Of a stretch of 38,629 nt of DNA, positions 26,409 to 34,231 are shown piece by piece (the stretch's first letter is position 1; each line of letters opens with the position of its first letter). Location: NCBI GenBank assembly GCA_965371855.1, contig CBDUZZ010000043.1, positions 1-38,629 of the forward strand, in the 5' to 3' direction. Made by a program: the position numbers and the translations under genes. The notes beneath the pieces are model-generated. The model ran no database searches. It worked only from the letters and a program-made list of their open reading frames with translations, and was not told where the DNA came from. Source of the stretch: JAADEM01 sp965371855. GTDB lineage: Bacteria > Bacteroidota > Bacteroidia > Bacteroidales > Marinilabiliaceae.

Positions 26409-27269
26409 ATGGTAAAGGTAAAAAGGAAAATATCGAAGCCTGACTGGTTGAAAATAAAGTTACCGGGAACCGAGGAGTATAGGTGGATGAACAAGGTTGT
26501 AAAAGAGAATAACCTGCATACCATTTGTACCAGCGGTAAATGCCCGAATGCGGCAGAGTGTTGGGCAAAAGGGACTGCTACCTTTATGATACTAGGGGAT
26601 ATTTGTACACGCGCATGTAAGTTTTGTAATGTCGCTACCGGTAAACCCCTTCCGGTTGATGAGAAAGAAGCTTTGCGAATAGCACGGTCGATTAAAATAA
26701 TGAAGTTAAAGCATGCTGTCATCACTTCTGTTGACAGAGATGACCTTGATGATGGTGGTGCAAGAATTTGGGTTGAGACCATACGTAAAATAAAGGAGAT
26801 AAACCCGGGAACCACAATTGAAGTTCTGATACCGGATTTTAACGGAACAAAGTCATTAATTAAAATGATTATTGATGCAGCCCCTGAGGTCATTTCACAT
26901 AATCTGGAAACAGTAAAACGCCTAACCCCCGAAATACGCACAAAAGCAAAATATGATGTAAGCCTGGGTGTTTTAAGATATATTGCCGAAAACGGCAGTG
27001 TTGCCAAATCGGGTATCATGCTCGGACTTGGGGAAAGAGAGGATGAGGTGTTGGAAGTTATGGATGATCTGCTTGAAGCCGGAGTTTCGGTCTTTACCAT
27101 TGGGCAGTATCTGCAACCAACACCCGCACATTTAACTGTTAAGGAGTATGTCCATCCTGACACCTTTACCATGTATAAAGAGGTTGGGTTAGAAAAAGGT
27201 TTTAAATATGTTGAGAGTGCTCCGCTTGTCCGTTCATCTTATAACGCAGAAGCACATGTTAGTTTATAA
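26409..27269 (+). CDS. lipA: Lipoyl synthase
   Basis: 286 residues, radical SAM enzyme that inserts two sulfurs into octanoyl groups on lipoyl-dependent enzymes. Both Fe-S clusters are recognisable: the auxiliary cluster CTSGKCPNAAEC (Cys40, Cys45, Cys51) and the radical-SAM cluster CTRACKFC (Cys66, Cys70, Cys73). Other signatures are AVITSVDRDDLDDGGA, SHNLETVKRLTPEIR, KSGIMLGLGEREDEV, GQYLQPTPAHL and APLVRSSYNAEAH at the C-terminus, where the serine of RSSY is a cluster ligand. It is followed by lipB 114 bp downstream, forming the lipoate pathway pair. Confidence 0.97.
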   Translation: MVKVKRKISKPDWLKIKLPGTEEYRWMNKVVKENNLHTICTSGKCPNAAECWAKGTATFMILGDICTRACKFCNVATGKPLPVDEKEALRIARSIKIMKLKHAVITSVDRDDLDDGGARIWVETIRKIKEINPGTTIEVLIPDFNGTKSLIKMIIDAAPEVISHNLETVKRLTPEIRTKAKYDVSLGVLRYIAENGSVAKSGIMLGLGEREDEVLEVMDDLLEAGVSVFTIGQYLQPTPAHLTVKEYVHPDTFTMYKEVGLEKGFKYVESAPLVRSSYNAEAHVSL

Positions 27270-27375
27270 AGTTAAAAGTAGAAAGTTCATCAAGTAAAAA
27301 GATAAACTTCATAACTTGATAAACTTTACAAACTTGATAACTTGATAACTTGTAACTTGATAACTTGATAAACAA
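27270..27375. repeat. Tandem AACTTGATAA micro-repeats between lipA and lipB
   Basis: The spacer repeats ACTTGATAA/CTTGATAACTT words about six times. One inverted pair, AAGTTCATCAAGT (27283-27295) with ACTTGATAAACTT (27314-27326), pairs 12 of 13 bases and could terminate lipA. Related words occur at 22985-23000 and 35572-35605. Confidence 0.6.
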
Positions 27376-27383
27376 TTAAAGAT

Positions 27384-28076
27384 ATGTTTGTTTTTAAAGA
27401 TCTGGGATTGATTGAATATAAAAAAGCATGGGGTTATCAGGAAGAGTGTTTTGACGATATCATTAACACGAAACTGTATAACCGTGAGCATGAAAACAAC
27501 AGAAAAACAGTAAACAACAGAGTGCTTTTTTGTGAACATCCCCATGTTTACACATTAGGTAAAAGTGGCACACAAAATAATCTGCTTATAAATGATGAGT
27601 TTCTGAAAAAAATCAATGCATCATATTTTAAAACCAATAGGGGTGGCGATATAACATACCATGGGCCGGGACAAATTGTCGGATATCCAATTTTAGACCT
27701 TGAAGAGTTGGGATTAAGTGTTAAGGATTACATCTTTAAACTTGAAGAGGCTATTATAAAGTTACTTAAGGATTATAACATCGAAAGCAGCCTTTTAGAT
27801 GGTGCAACAGGAGTTTGGCTCGATGCAGGCACTCCCGGTCGTACCAGAAAAATATGCGCAATAGGTGTAAAAGCCAGTCGTTATGTGACAATGCACGGAT
27901 TTGCTTTTAATGTAAATACTGACCTTACATACTTTAATCACATAAATCCATGTGGTTTTATAGATAAGGGAGTTACCTCAATGGAAAAAGAGCTGGGAGA
28001 GAAACAAGATATGGAAAAGATAAAAAAACAGCTATTAAATCATATTGAATCAATTTTTGATGTCTCTTTCAGATGA
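27384..28076 (+). CDS. lipB: Octanoyl-(acyl carrier protein):protein transferase
   Basis: 230 residues, transfers octanoate from acyl carrier protein to lipoyl domains, the step before LipA. Family motifs are NNRVLFCEHPHVYTLGKSG, RGGDITYHGPGQIVGYPILD, the catalytic Lys163 in KICAIGVKASRYVTMHG and the acyl-binding Cys190 in HINPCGF. The N-terminus (FKDLGLIEYKKAW) is typical. Its start follows a run of TTGATAA repeats, so a promoter specific to lipB is not obvious, and co-transcription with lipA is likely. Confidence 0.95.
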   Translation: MFVFKDLGLIEYKKAWGYQEECFDDIINTKLYNREHENNRKTVNNRVLFCEHPHVYTLGKSGTQNNLLINDEFLKKINASYFKTNRGGDITYHGPGQIVGYPILDLEELGLSVKDYIFKLEEAIIKLLKDYNIESSLLDGATGVWLDAGTPGRTRKICAIGVKASRYVTMHGFAFNVNTDLTYFNHINPCGFIDKGVTSMEKELGEKQDMEKIKKQLLNHIESIFDVSFR

Positions 28077-28132
28077 CATTATTAATTATTAATCGTAAAT
28101 AGCAACTTTATTACAGATAGGGAATCAGATAT

Positions 28133-29863
28133 ATGGAAAAGAGGTGGAACATAAAGCCCCAAAGTGACGAGAAGGCGATAGAAAAGTTGGTAGAGAAACT
28201 ACGGGTTCACCCTACACTCACAAACCTGTTAGTTCAGCGGGGAGTGACAAATTATGAGGAAGCAAAAGCTTTTTTCAGACCTAAACTCACAGACCTGCAC
28301 AACCCGTTTTTGATGAAAGATATGGAAGAGGGTATCCACAGGCTGGACAGAGCTTTTTCCAGGAATGAGAAAATATTAATCTATGGAGATTATGATGTTG
28401 ACGGAACAACATCCGTAGCTCTGGTATACTCCTTCTTAAAACTTCATTACGATAATCTTGATTTTTATATTCCTGACAGATATAATGAAGGATACGGAAT
28501 ATCCCTCAAAGGCATTGATTATGCATATAAAACAAGGGCTTCATTGGTAATTGCTCTCGACTGTGGCATAAAGGCTGTTGATAAGATGGTTTATGCCAGA
28601 GATAGAAATATTGATTTTATCATTTGTGATCATCATACTCCCGGAGATACTCTGCCTGATGTAGCTGCATGTCTTGACCCTAAAAGAGATGATTGTAATT
28701 ATCCTGATAAAAATCTTTCCGGCTGTGGTGTCGGGTTTAAATTTCTACAGGGATTCTGTCGCTATAAAGACTTTAAGGAGTCACAGCTGTTAGATATGCT
28801 TGACCTTGTGGCTGTCAGCATTGCATCCGATATAGTTCCTCTGGTTGGTGAAAACCGTATTCTGGCATATTACGGATTGCAAAAACTAAGTAAAAATCCC
28901 TGTATAGGATTACGGTCGATAATTAAAATTGCAGGGCTGGAAGATAAAGAAGACATTAACATAAGTGATATTGTATTTAAAATTGGCCCACGGATTAATG
29001 CAGCAGGGCGTATTGAGTCAGGGCGTGATGCTGTAGAGCTGCTTGTCAGCGAAAATGATGAGATTGCTAATCACAGAAGCAAAGAGATAGACAAACGAAA
29101 TGACACAAGAAAAGGGCTTGATAGAAATATTACGGATGAAGCCTTTAATTTAATTGCCAACGACAAGGAGCAACTTAAGAAAAAAACAACCGTTTTGTAT
29201 AATCCCGACTGGCATAAAGGTGTTATTGGCATTGTTGCATCACGTTTAATAGAGACATTTTACAGGCCTACGATAATTTTAACCGAGTCGAAAGGTTTAG
29301 CAACCGGAAGTGCCCGTTCTGTTGATGGCTTCGATTTATACAATGCGATAGATGCATGTAGCGACCTGCTTGAAAATTTTGGGGGGCATATGTATGCTGC
29401 CGGATTGACCCTTAAAATAGAGAATGTTCCTGAATTCATGGAACGTTTTGAAAAGGTGGTTTCTGAAACAATCCTTCCTGAGCAACTAATCCCTCAAATA
29501 GACATTGATTCTGTTCTTCATCTGAAAGATATTACTACTAAATTTTATCGCATTCTTAAACAATTCAGTCCTTTTGGCCCGGGAAATATGAATCCTGTTT
29601 TTATAACTAAAAATGTTTTTGACTACGGAACAAGCAAACAGGTAGGAAAAGACAAAGAACACCTGAAGGTGGAACTTATTGAAGAACGTTCAGCAGCAAT
29701 TAAAAAGGGTATCGGTTTCTCTATGGGTGACAAGCTGGATGGAGTTAAGAATAACGGTCCCTTTGATGTCTGTTATGCTATTGAGGAGAACAATTTTAAC
29801 GGCGCAATAACACTGCAACTGATGGTTAAGGATGTAAGATTTCCGAATATTAATGCGGATTAA
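28133..29863 (+). CDS. recJ: Single-stranded-DNA-specific 5'-3' exonuclease RecJ
   Basis: 576 residues, the usual length. DHH-phosphoesterase motifs are complete: IYGDYDVDGTTSVAL (Asp86, Asp88, Asp90), SLVIALDCG, FIICDHHTP (Asp166, His167, His168) and the VAVSIASDIVPLVGENR block. The DHHA1 domain carries KGVIGIVASRLIETFYRPTI followed by GSARSV and NFGGHMYAAGLTL, and the OB-like C-terminal domain follows. It degrades single-stranded DNA in recombination and mismatch repair. It lies 56 bp after lipB on the same strand; co-transcription is possible. Confidence 0.95.
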   Translation: MEKRWNIKPQSDEKAIEKLVEKLRVHPTLTNLLVQRGVTNYEEAKAFFRPKLTDLHNPFLMKDMEEGIHRLDRAFSRNEKILIYGDYDVDGTTSVALVYSFLKLHYDNLDFYIPDRYNEGYGISLKGIDYAYKTRASLVIALDCGIKAVDKMVYARDRNIDFIICDHHTPGDTLPDVAACLDPKRDDCNYPDKNLSGCGVGFKFLQGFCRYKDFKESQLLDMLDLVAVSIASDIVPLVGENRILAYYGLQKLSKNPCIGLRSIIKIAGLEDKEDINISDIVFKIGPRINAAGRIESGRDAVELLVSENDEIANHRSKEIDKRNDTRKGLDRNITDEAFNLIANDKEQLKKKTTVLYNPDWHKGVIGIVASRLIETFYRPTIILTESKGLATGSARSVDGFDLYNAIDACSDLLENFGGHMYAAGLTLKIENVPEFMERFEKVVSETILPEQLIPQIDIDSVLHLKDITTKFYRILKQFSPFGPGNMNPVFITKNVFDYGTSKQVGKDKEHLKVELIEERSAAIKKGIGFSMGDKLDGVKNNGPFDVCYAIEENNFNGAITLQLMVKDVRFPNINAD

Positions 29864-30452
29864 ATAAACCCTAGTTCCGGAAAGGTTTTTCCTAACACCT
29901 CGGCGACAGAACTGTTTAAATGCCTATTCAGTATTGTAGCGTAAATCGACCTGAAATCAACGGTAAATTTCAAATCCCCATTGTCTAAATCTTTCAGATT
30001 GGGTGGTCTCGGTTTTTTAAGGTTGTCGCCAATGAGCAGTATCAGAACAACTGACCCTTAAAAGCTAACATAAAGATTATCAACGCTTAATTAATTACTG
30101 CTTGGATTTGATAATGATACCAAATTAATTAAAGTCTCAGTGTGTTTTTCTTAGAAATAATCTTTAATTCTCTGATTATTATGTAATATAAATGTTTCAC
30201 TAATTGTTTTTCCTGAGACTATCACAAAGTATCATGATTAACAACAAAAATGAAACCTGTAACTATCAGGCATATATAATATTACATTTGTTTTTAAAAT
30301 TTGTTTCCTGAGACCACACGTTTTCGAAAGCAAATAGATTAGTATATATAACTCTGACTTGGTAGATATTATAATCTCTAATTACTTAATGTATTTTTCA
30401 AAATAACAAATATTGGTATCATCTTAAATCCGCACGGGTCAGTTGTTCTGAG
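29864..30452. other. Non-coding, decayed stretch after recJ
   Basis: About 590 bp, AT-rich, no open frame of substance. The only repeats I see are a 16-bp inverted repeat (30042-30057 TCAGAACAACTGACCC, with its complement at 30436-30451) and two TTCCTGAGAC words at ~30210 and ~30305. It appears to be erosion of a former DUF1501/DUF1800 locus, whose recognisable fragments begin at 30453. Confidence 0.5.
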
Positions 30453-30743
30453 TATATTACTTGCACATCCATGGTCTGTTCCTCCACTGGCATTCTGGGC
30501 AACCCTTCTGCCAAATTCTGAGAAAATCATTATCAGAACATCCTGTATTGACAAATTTATCTGAGTCACTGGCAGACTGCCATATATCCATCGACCTGAA
30601 ATGTGACCTGTCGGGATTCGGATATCCTACACCGTTAATTACACATAGTTTGTCGATAGTTTGTTGTATAATGAAACATCTCTAAACGCCGGACCAAATG
30701 CAGCCCTGCCTAACAGATGGTGAATCTCCTGTAATTTATCCAT
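30453..30743 (-). pseudogene. Collapsed DUF1800-DUF1501 gene pair
   Basis: Read on the minus strand from 30743: MDKLQEIHHLLGRAAFGPAF followed by RD is the start of a DUF1800 protein (HLL.RA.FGP). It then runs into QTIDKLCVINGVGYPNPDRS (frame change at about 30663), HFRSMDIWQSASDSDKFVNT and G, an internal piece of a DUF1501 protein. A further frame change near 30540 gives VLIMIFSEFGRRVAQNASGG then TDHGCASNI, another DUF1501 block that normally lies ~150-200 residues later. DUF1800 and DUF1501 genes are usually neighbours, so at least two internal deletions fused their remains. Non-functional. Confidence 0.8.
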
Positions 30744-30791
30744 GTCCTTTTTGCTTTTTTAATTAGACGTGAAAAAGCTTTCCAGGTTTAA

Positions 30792-31237
30792 TTATAAAGC
30801 AGAATAGTCTATACTACTTTCGCACCATCTGCGAAAGAAAACATCATAAACACTGTAATACATATTTCCCTTATCATCGAAATCCTTAAATACTAATTCC
30901 GTTTTTAACAGTAGTTTTAATGATTGTATTCTTGTTCTTAACCATGCATCAATATTTTTTTCAGGATATTGGAGAATCTGTTGAGAAACTGATTCATATT
31001 TTCAGTATCAAGAATATCAACATATATAGGTTTAATTGAATGAGGTAATTTTTGAAGAACATGATGAATTAATCCTGTTTTTCCAATTCTACGGATAGCA
31101 ATTAGTGTTACTGAATTTCCATTTTTTAAGTTTTGAATGATATTCTTTGTCTCTTCTCTGCGATCACAAAAAAAGTCAGAATCAATATAAGTAGTTACTG
31201 CAAACGGATTATTATGAATTGCATTTCTCATGTCCAA
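30792..31237 (-). pseudogene. AAA+ ATPase (archaeal-type, DUF234-like) with internal deletion
   Basis: From 31237 the frame gives NPFAVTTYIDSDFFCDRREE, then NLKNGNSVTLIAIRRIGKTG (P-loop RRIGKTG) and LIHHVLQKLPHSIKPIYVDI, stopping after ~99 residues near 30938. A different frame just beyond the AAAAAAA tract gives NIDAWLRTRIQSLKLLLKTE, LVFKDFDDKGNMYYSVYDVF and FRRWCESSIDYSAL to a stop at 30792-30794. This is the winged-helix/C-terminal end of the same ATPase family, normally ~350-380 residues. The middle (Walker B, sensors) is gone and the ends are out of frame. Confidence 0.75.
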
Positions 31238-31585
31238 ATTATTTTCACTGCCAAAGTGAAGTAACTTTTAGTAACTTACCAAAGGTAACTTACTCTTGAT
31301 GACTTGATAGATATAGTCTGCGAAAAATCACCCATAAAAGCAATGCAGTGGCAGTTAATAGAACCAATGTAATTAAAACTATGGTATAAATTTATCCCTT
31401 GATTACTCATATTAATACAATAAAATATCCATTAACAATTTCGAGTTTATGAAATAAATTAATAGTTTTGATATATGCAAAATATCAGGAACTTGTTCGG
31501 TTTATACATACGTTATGGGTAATGATTCATATTCAGCATATGGATTAATGATGGAAGTACTGATCGTTCACTTGTAATTATTAAC
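31238..31585. other. Intergenic stretch containing repeat copy A
   Basis: 348 bp without a gene. 31424-31523 is one copy of the ~100-bp repeat whose second copy lies at 38479-38580. The remainder is AT-rich and unremarkable. Confidence 0.6.
31424..31523 (+). repeat. ~100-bp dispersed repeat, copy A
   Basis: Begins ATCCATTAA, contains AATTTCGAGTTTA, TTTTGATATATGC, an internal imperfect inverted repeat around GGAACTTGTTC, and ends TTTATACATACGTTAT. It aligns over its whole length with copy B (38479-38580) at roughly 80% identity by eye. Confidence 0.7.
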
Positions 31586-32173
31586 CTATTTTTTAGGTTT
31601 TACAGGATATTTTTTCATTAAATAGCCTATCATCTTAGGAGTATTTCTTGCTCTTTCATCAGCATTTTCATTTATTGTTCCGCTAATAACACCCTCCCAT
31701 ATAAGCACCTTATTATTAGCATCAAAAACTGAACAAATCAAAGTACCAACTTTGTAGTCAACTGCATGAACAGATGTTGTAGAATAACCGGAGCCGTATC
31801 CCCAACCTGGACCATATCCGTAAAACCCACCATATCCGTAACCATAGTATCCACCACCTGTACTAACAGTAGTTGCTGAATATGATGTTTTGTTTTGTTT
31901 TACAATATAAAGAGATGCAAACAAATCTCCACCACTGCCTTTGGATACAACCTCAATACCACGCCGCTTGAATTCCCTGCCAAAAGCCTGTTCTATTCTT
32001 TGTTTGTCAAAAGTACTTAACCGATGACTACTACCCTCGGTCCATCCATAATACTCAAGTGTTTTGTACTTTGAAAAATCAATCGACTTGTCATAATTAG
32101 TCGTAAACTTTGTAGACGAACAAGAGCCAAACAACACAATAACAATAGGTAAAATAAATAATATTCGTTTCAT
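31586..32173 (-). CDS. DUF4136-family lipoprotein with Gly/Tyr-rich insert
   Basis: 195 residues from the ATG at 32171-32173. A longer frame (to 32266) would hide the signal peptide, so the inner start is chosen. The lipobox is VLFGSC with lipidated Cys18. The mature part has the DUF4136 pattern: FTTNYDKSIDFSKYKTLEYY, RIEQAFGREFKRRGIEVVSK, DLFASLYIVKQNKTSYSATT and then YKVGTLICSVFDANNKVLIW. Residues ~106-130 are an unusual Gly/Tyr run (GGGYYGYGYGGFYGYGPGWG) in the place where DUF4136 proteins often have a variable loop. Envelope lipoprotein of unknown function. Divergent from kdsA. Confidence 0.85.
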   Translation of the reverse strand: MKRILFILPIVIVLFGSCSSTKFTTNYDKSIDFSKYKTLEYYGWTEGSSHRLSTFDKQRIEQAFGREFKRRGIEVVSKGSGGDLFASLYIVKQNKTSYSATTVSTGGGYYGYGYGGFYGYGPGWGYGSGYSTTSVHAVDYKVGTLICSVFDANNKVLIWEGVISGTINENADERARNTPKMIGYLMKKYPVKPKK

Positions 32174-32330
32174 ATTGATTAATTTTATAATGAACAAAAT
32201 AACTTTGTTTGCGAAAGTATTAAATTTTTTGCTTCTATTACGTGAAAAGGAATTGTTATGTGTCATAATATTTCTATGAATTGTTTTTTAGTTGTAAATT
32301 GCACCGATTAAATATTAGCATATAAACTAT

Positions 32331-33170
32331 ATGAAAAATATTAAAGTAGGAGATAGGACTTTTGGAGAGGAAAAGTTGTTTCTTATCTCCGGCCCATGCG
32401 TTATTGAGGACGAAAAAATAATGATGGATTCGGCTGAAAGGATAAAGAAAATTGCTGAACGGTTAGATATGCCATTAATTTTCAAATCCTCTTTTATTAA
32501 AGATAATCGTAGCTCGGTTGACTACTACTATGGTCCGGGTCTTGAAAAGGGTTTGAAGATGCTGGAAAAGATAAAGACAACATTTGATGTGCCGATTATT
32601 TCGGATGTGCATCATGTTGGACAGGTGAAGGCTGCGGCTGATGTTCTTGACATAATTCAAATACCTGCATATTTATGTATGCAAACCTCTTTGGTTACTG
32701 AGGCTGCTGCTACAGGCAAAGCCATAAATATAAAACACGGACAGTTTATTGCCCCTGAAAATATGATTAAACCGGTTCAGAAAGTTGAACATTTCGGGAA
32801 TAAGAACATTATACTTACAGAGCGTGGTTATGTTTTCGGATATAACGATCTGATAGTTGACCCTCGTAGTTTTTATGAGTTAAACCAAATTGGTTATCCG
32901 GTAGTGTTTGATATTACGCACTGTATTCGCCGTTATGGGATACCAAGTTCTGATCCGGCCGGAGGAACACGTCAGTACCTTGAGCCGATAGCGCGTGCCG
33001 GTGTTGCTGCCGGAATAGATGGCATCTTTATTGAAGCTCACCCGAAAGCATGTGACGCACTGTGCGACGCCGCCAGTCAAATTGACATTGACCAACTGGA
33101 AGAGTTCTTAAAACCACTGATTGAGATACACTACTTAGAAAAACAATACAGAAAACAATATAAAAATTAA
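32331..33170 (+). CDS. kdsA: 3-deoxy-8-phosphooctulonate (Kdo8P) synthase
   Basis: 279 residues. It condenses phosphoenolpyruvate with D-arabinose 5-phosphate to Kdo 8-phosphate, the first committed KDO step, in the cytoplasm. Recognisable blocks are LFLISGPCVIEDE, PLIFKSSFIKDNRSSVDYYY, IIQIPAYLCMQTSLVTEAAA, AINIKHGQFIAPEN, LTERGYVFGYNDLIVDPRSF and FIEAHPKACDAL. Cys23 in SGPC, His in DITH, Glu in FIEAHP and Asp in CDAASQ match the metal ligands of the Aquifex-type enzyme, so this is the metal-dependent class. First gene of the Kdo8N cluster; the next gene starts 5 bp later, indicating a tight operon. Confidence 0.96.
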   Translation: MKNIKVGDRTFGEEKLFLISGPCVIEDEKIMMDSAERIKKIAERLDMPLIFKSSFIKDNRSSVDYYYGPGLEKGLKMLEKIKTTFDVPIISDVHHVGQVKAAADVLDIIQIPAYLCMQTSLVTEAAATGKAINIKHGQFIAPENMIKPVQKVEHFGNKNIILTERGYVFGYNDLIVDPRSFYELNQIGYPVVFDITHCIRRYGIPSSDPAGGTRQYLEPIARAGVAAGIDGIFIEAHPKACDALCDAASQIDIDQLEEFLKPLIEIHYLEKQYRKQYKN

Positions 33171-33175
33171 ACATT

Positions 33176-34207
33176 ATGATGGAATTATATCTTGACTCCG
33201 CTGATATTAATGAAATTAGAGAAGTCTTTAAACTAGGGTTTCTTGATGGCTTGACAACAACACCTACTTTTATGCACCGTCATGGCATTACCGATATTGA
33301 CGGCACTATTGTGGAACTTTCAAAGATGGTGCCTGTTTTACAGATTGAGTCATTGGGTGATACTGCTGAGGAGATTGTTGCCGAAGCTCACCGCCTGCTC
33401 GATTTGGGATTAGATAAAAAAAGAACCGTATTTAAAATTCCTGCCTCAGTAGAAGCAACACGGGCTTGTAAGATGCTACGCGATGAAGATATCATGGTGA
33501 ATATTCACCTTGTGTATAATCTTCAGCAGGCATATATGGCTATGGCAGCCGGTGCAACTTATGTATGTATACTTGTCGGTCGTATGCAGGATCAGGGTTA
33601 TGATGCTCTGCAATTGATTCAGGATTGCGTTGAGATTGTTGATCATTACGGATACGACAGTAAGATTATGTTCTCTTCAGTTCGTCATCCCGAGCATGTT
33701 AAGAATGCCCTTCATCTTGGAGCTCAATGCTGTACAATCCCATGGCGTGTTATGAAACAGATGAATACCAACAACTTTACAACAATAGGCACACAGGAAT
33801 TTATTTCTCATACCCGCCAAATGACCATGAAAGTTAAAGAAGCTTTGCAACAAGGGGTAAATCCGGTTATTACAGTTAATAACACTGTAAACGAAGCTAT
33901 TGTTGAAATGACAAGGTCAGGAATGGGAGCTGTTTCTATTGTAAATGAAAACGGTGAAATTGCAGGAGTATTTACCGATGGTGACCTTCGTCGTCATCTG
34001 AATGAAGACGGGGCATTAATCATGACTAAAAAGATGAGTGAATTCAAACTTTTTGAACCTATCTCTGTCGATGTCGACGATCTGCTTATAAATGCCACTA
34101 CTATATTTAAAGAGAAACAGATTGATAATATTATAGTTCTTGAAAACAGGAAACCTATTGGCATGCTTGATATTCAGGATTTGGTAAAGCTGGAAGTGTT
34201 AGACTAA
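33176..34207 (+). CDS. Transaldolase-like barrel fused to a KdsD-type CBS pair
   Basis: 343 residues. Residues 1-220 follow the fructose-6-phosphate aldolase/transaldolase family: MELYLDSADINEI (Asp7), LDGLTTTP, VFKIPAS with Schiff-base Lys87, LVYNLQQAYMAMAAGATYV, RMQDQG and IMFSSVRHP (Ser168). Relative to E. coli FSA, Asn28 is Thr29, Thr109 is His111 and Tyr131 is Leu133. Residues ~230-340 are two CBS domains (GVFTDGDLRRHL, DNIIVLENRKPIGMLDIQDL) closely like those at the end of KdsD arabinose-5-phosphate isomerases, whose SIS domain is missing here. The gene sits 5 bp after kdsA and before kdnA, so a role in KDO or Kdo8N synthesis is likely. Arabinose-5-phosphate supply or gating is my inference; the reaction is not established. 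Confidence 0.8.
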   Translation: MMELYLDSADINEIREVFKLGFLDGLTTTPTFMHRHGITDIDGTIVELSKMVPVLQIESLGDTAEEIVAEAHRLLDLGLDKKRTVFKIPASVEATRACKMLRDEDIMVNIHLVYNLQQAYMAMAAGATYVCILVGRMQDQGYDALQLIQDCVEIVDHYGYDSKIMFSSVRHPEHVKNALHLGAQCCTIPWRVMKQMNTNNFTTIGTQEFISHTRQMTMKVKEALQQGVNPVITVNNTVNEAIVEMTRSGMGAVSIVNENGEIAGVFTDGDLRRHLNEDGALIMTKKMSEFKLFEPISVDVDDLLINATTIFKEKQIDNIIVLENRKPIGMLDIQDLVKLEVLD

Positions 34208-34231
34208 TGATGTGATGATTGGCTGATTACT

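Noticed and set aside
26390..27172. 260-codon minus-strand frame opposite lipA
   Set aside because: Antisense to the complete radical-SAM cysteine motifs of lipA; low-complexity Ser-rich translation.
31508..31523. The CGTTATG end of the ~100-bp repeat as an integron attC site
   Set aside because: attC sites need a GTTRRRY core; here the bases after GTT are ATGG or ATAT, so the purine positions fail, and no matching RYYYAAC partner is present.
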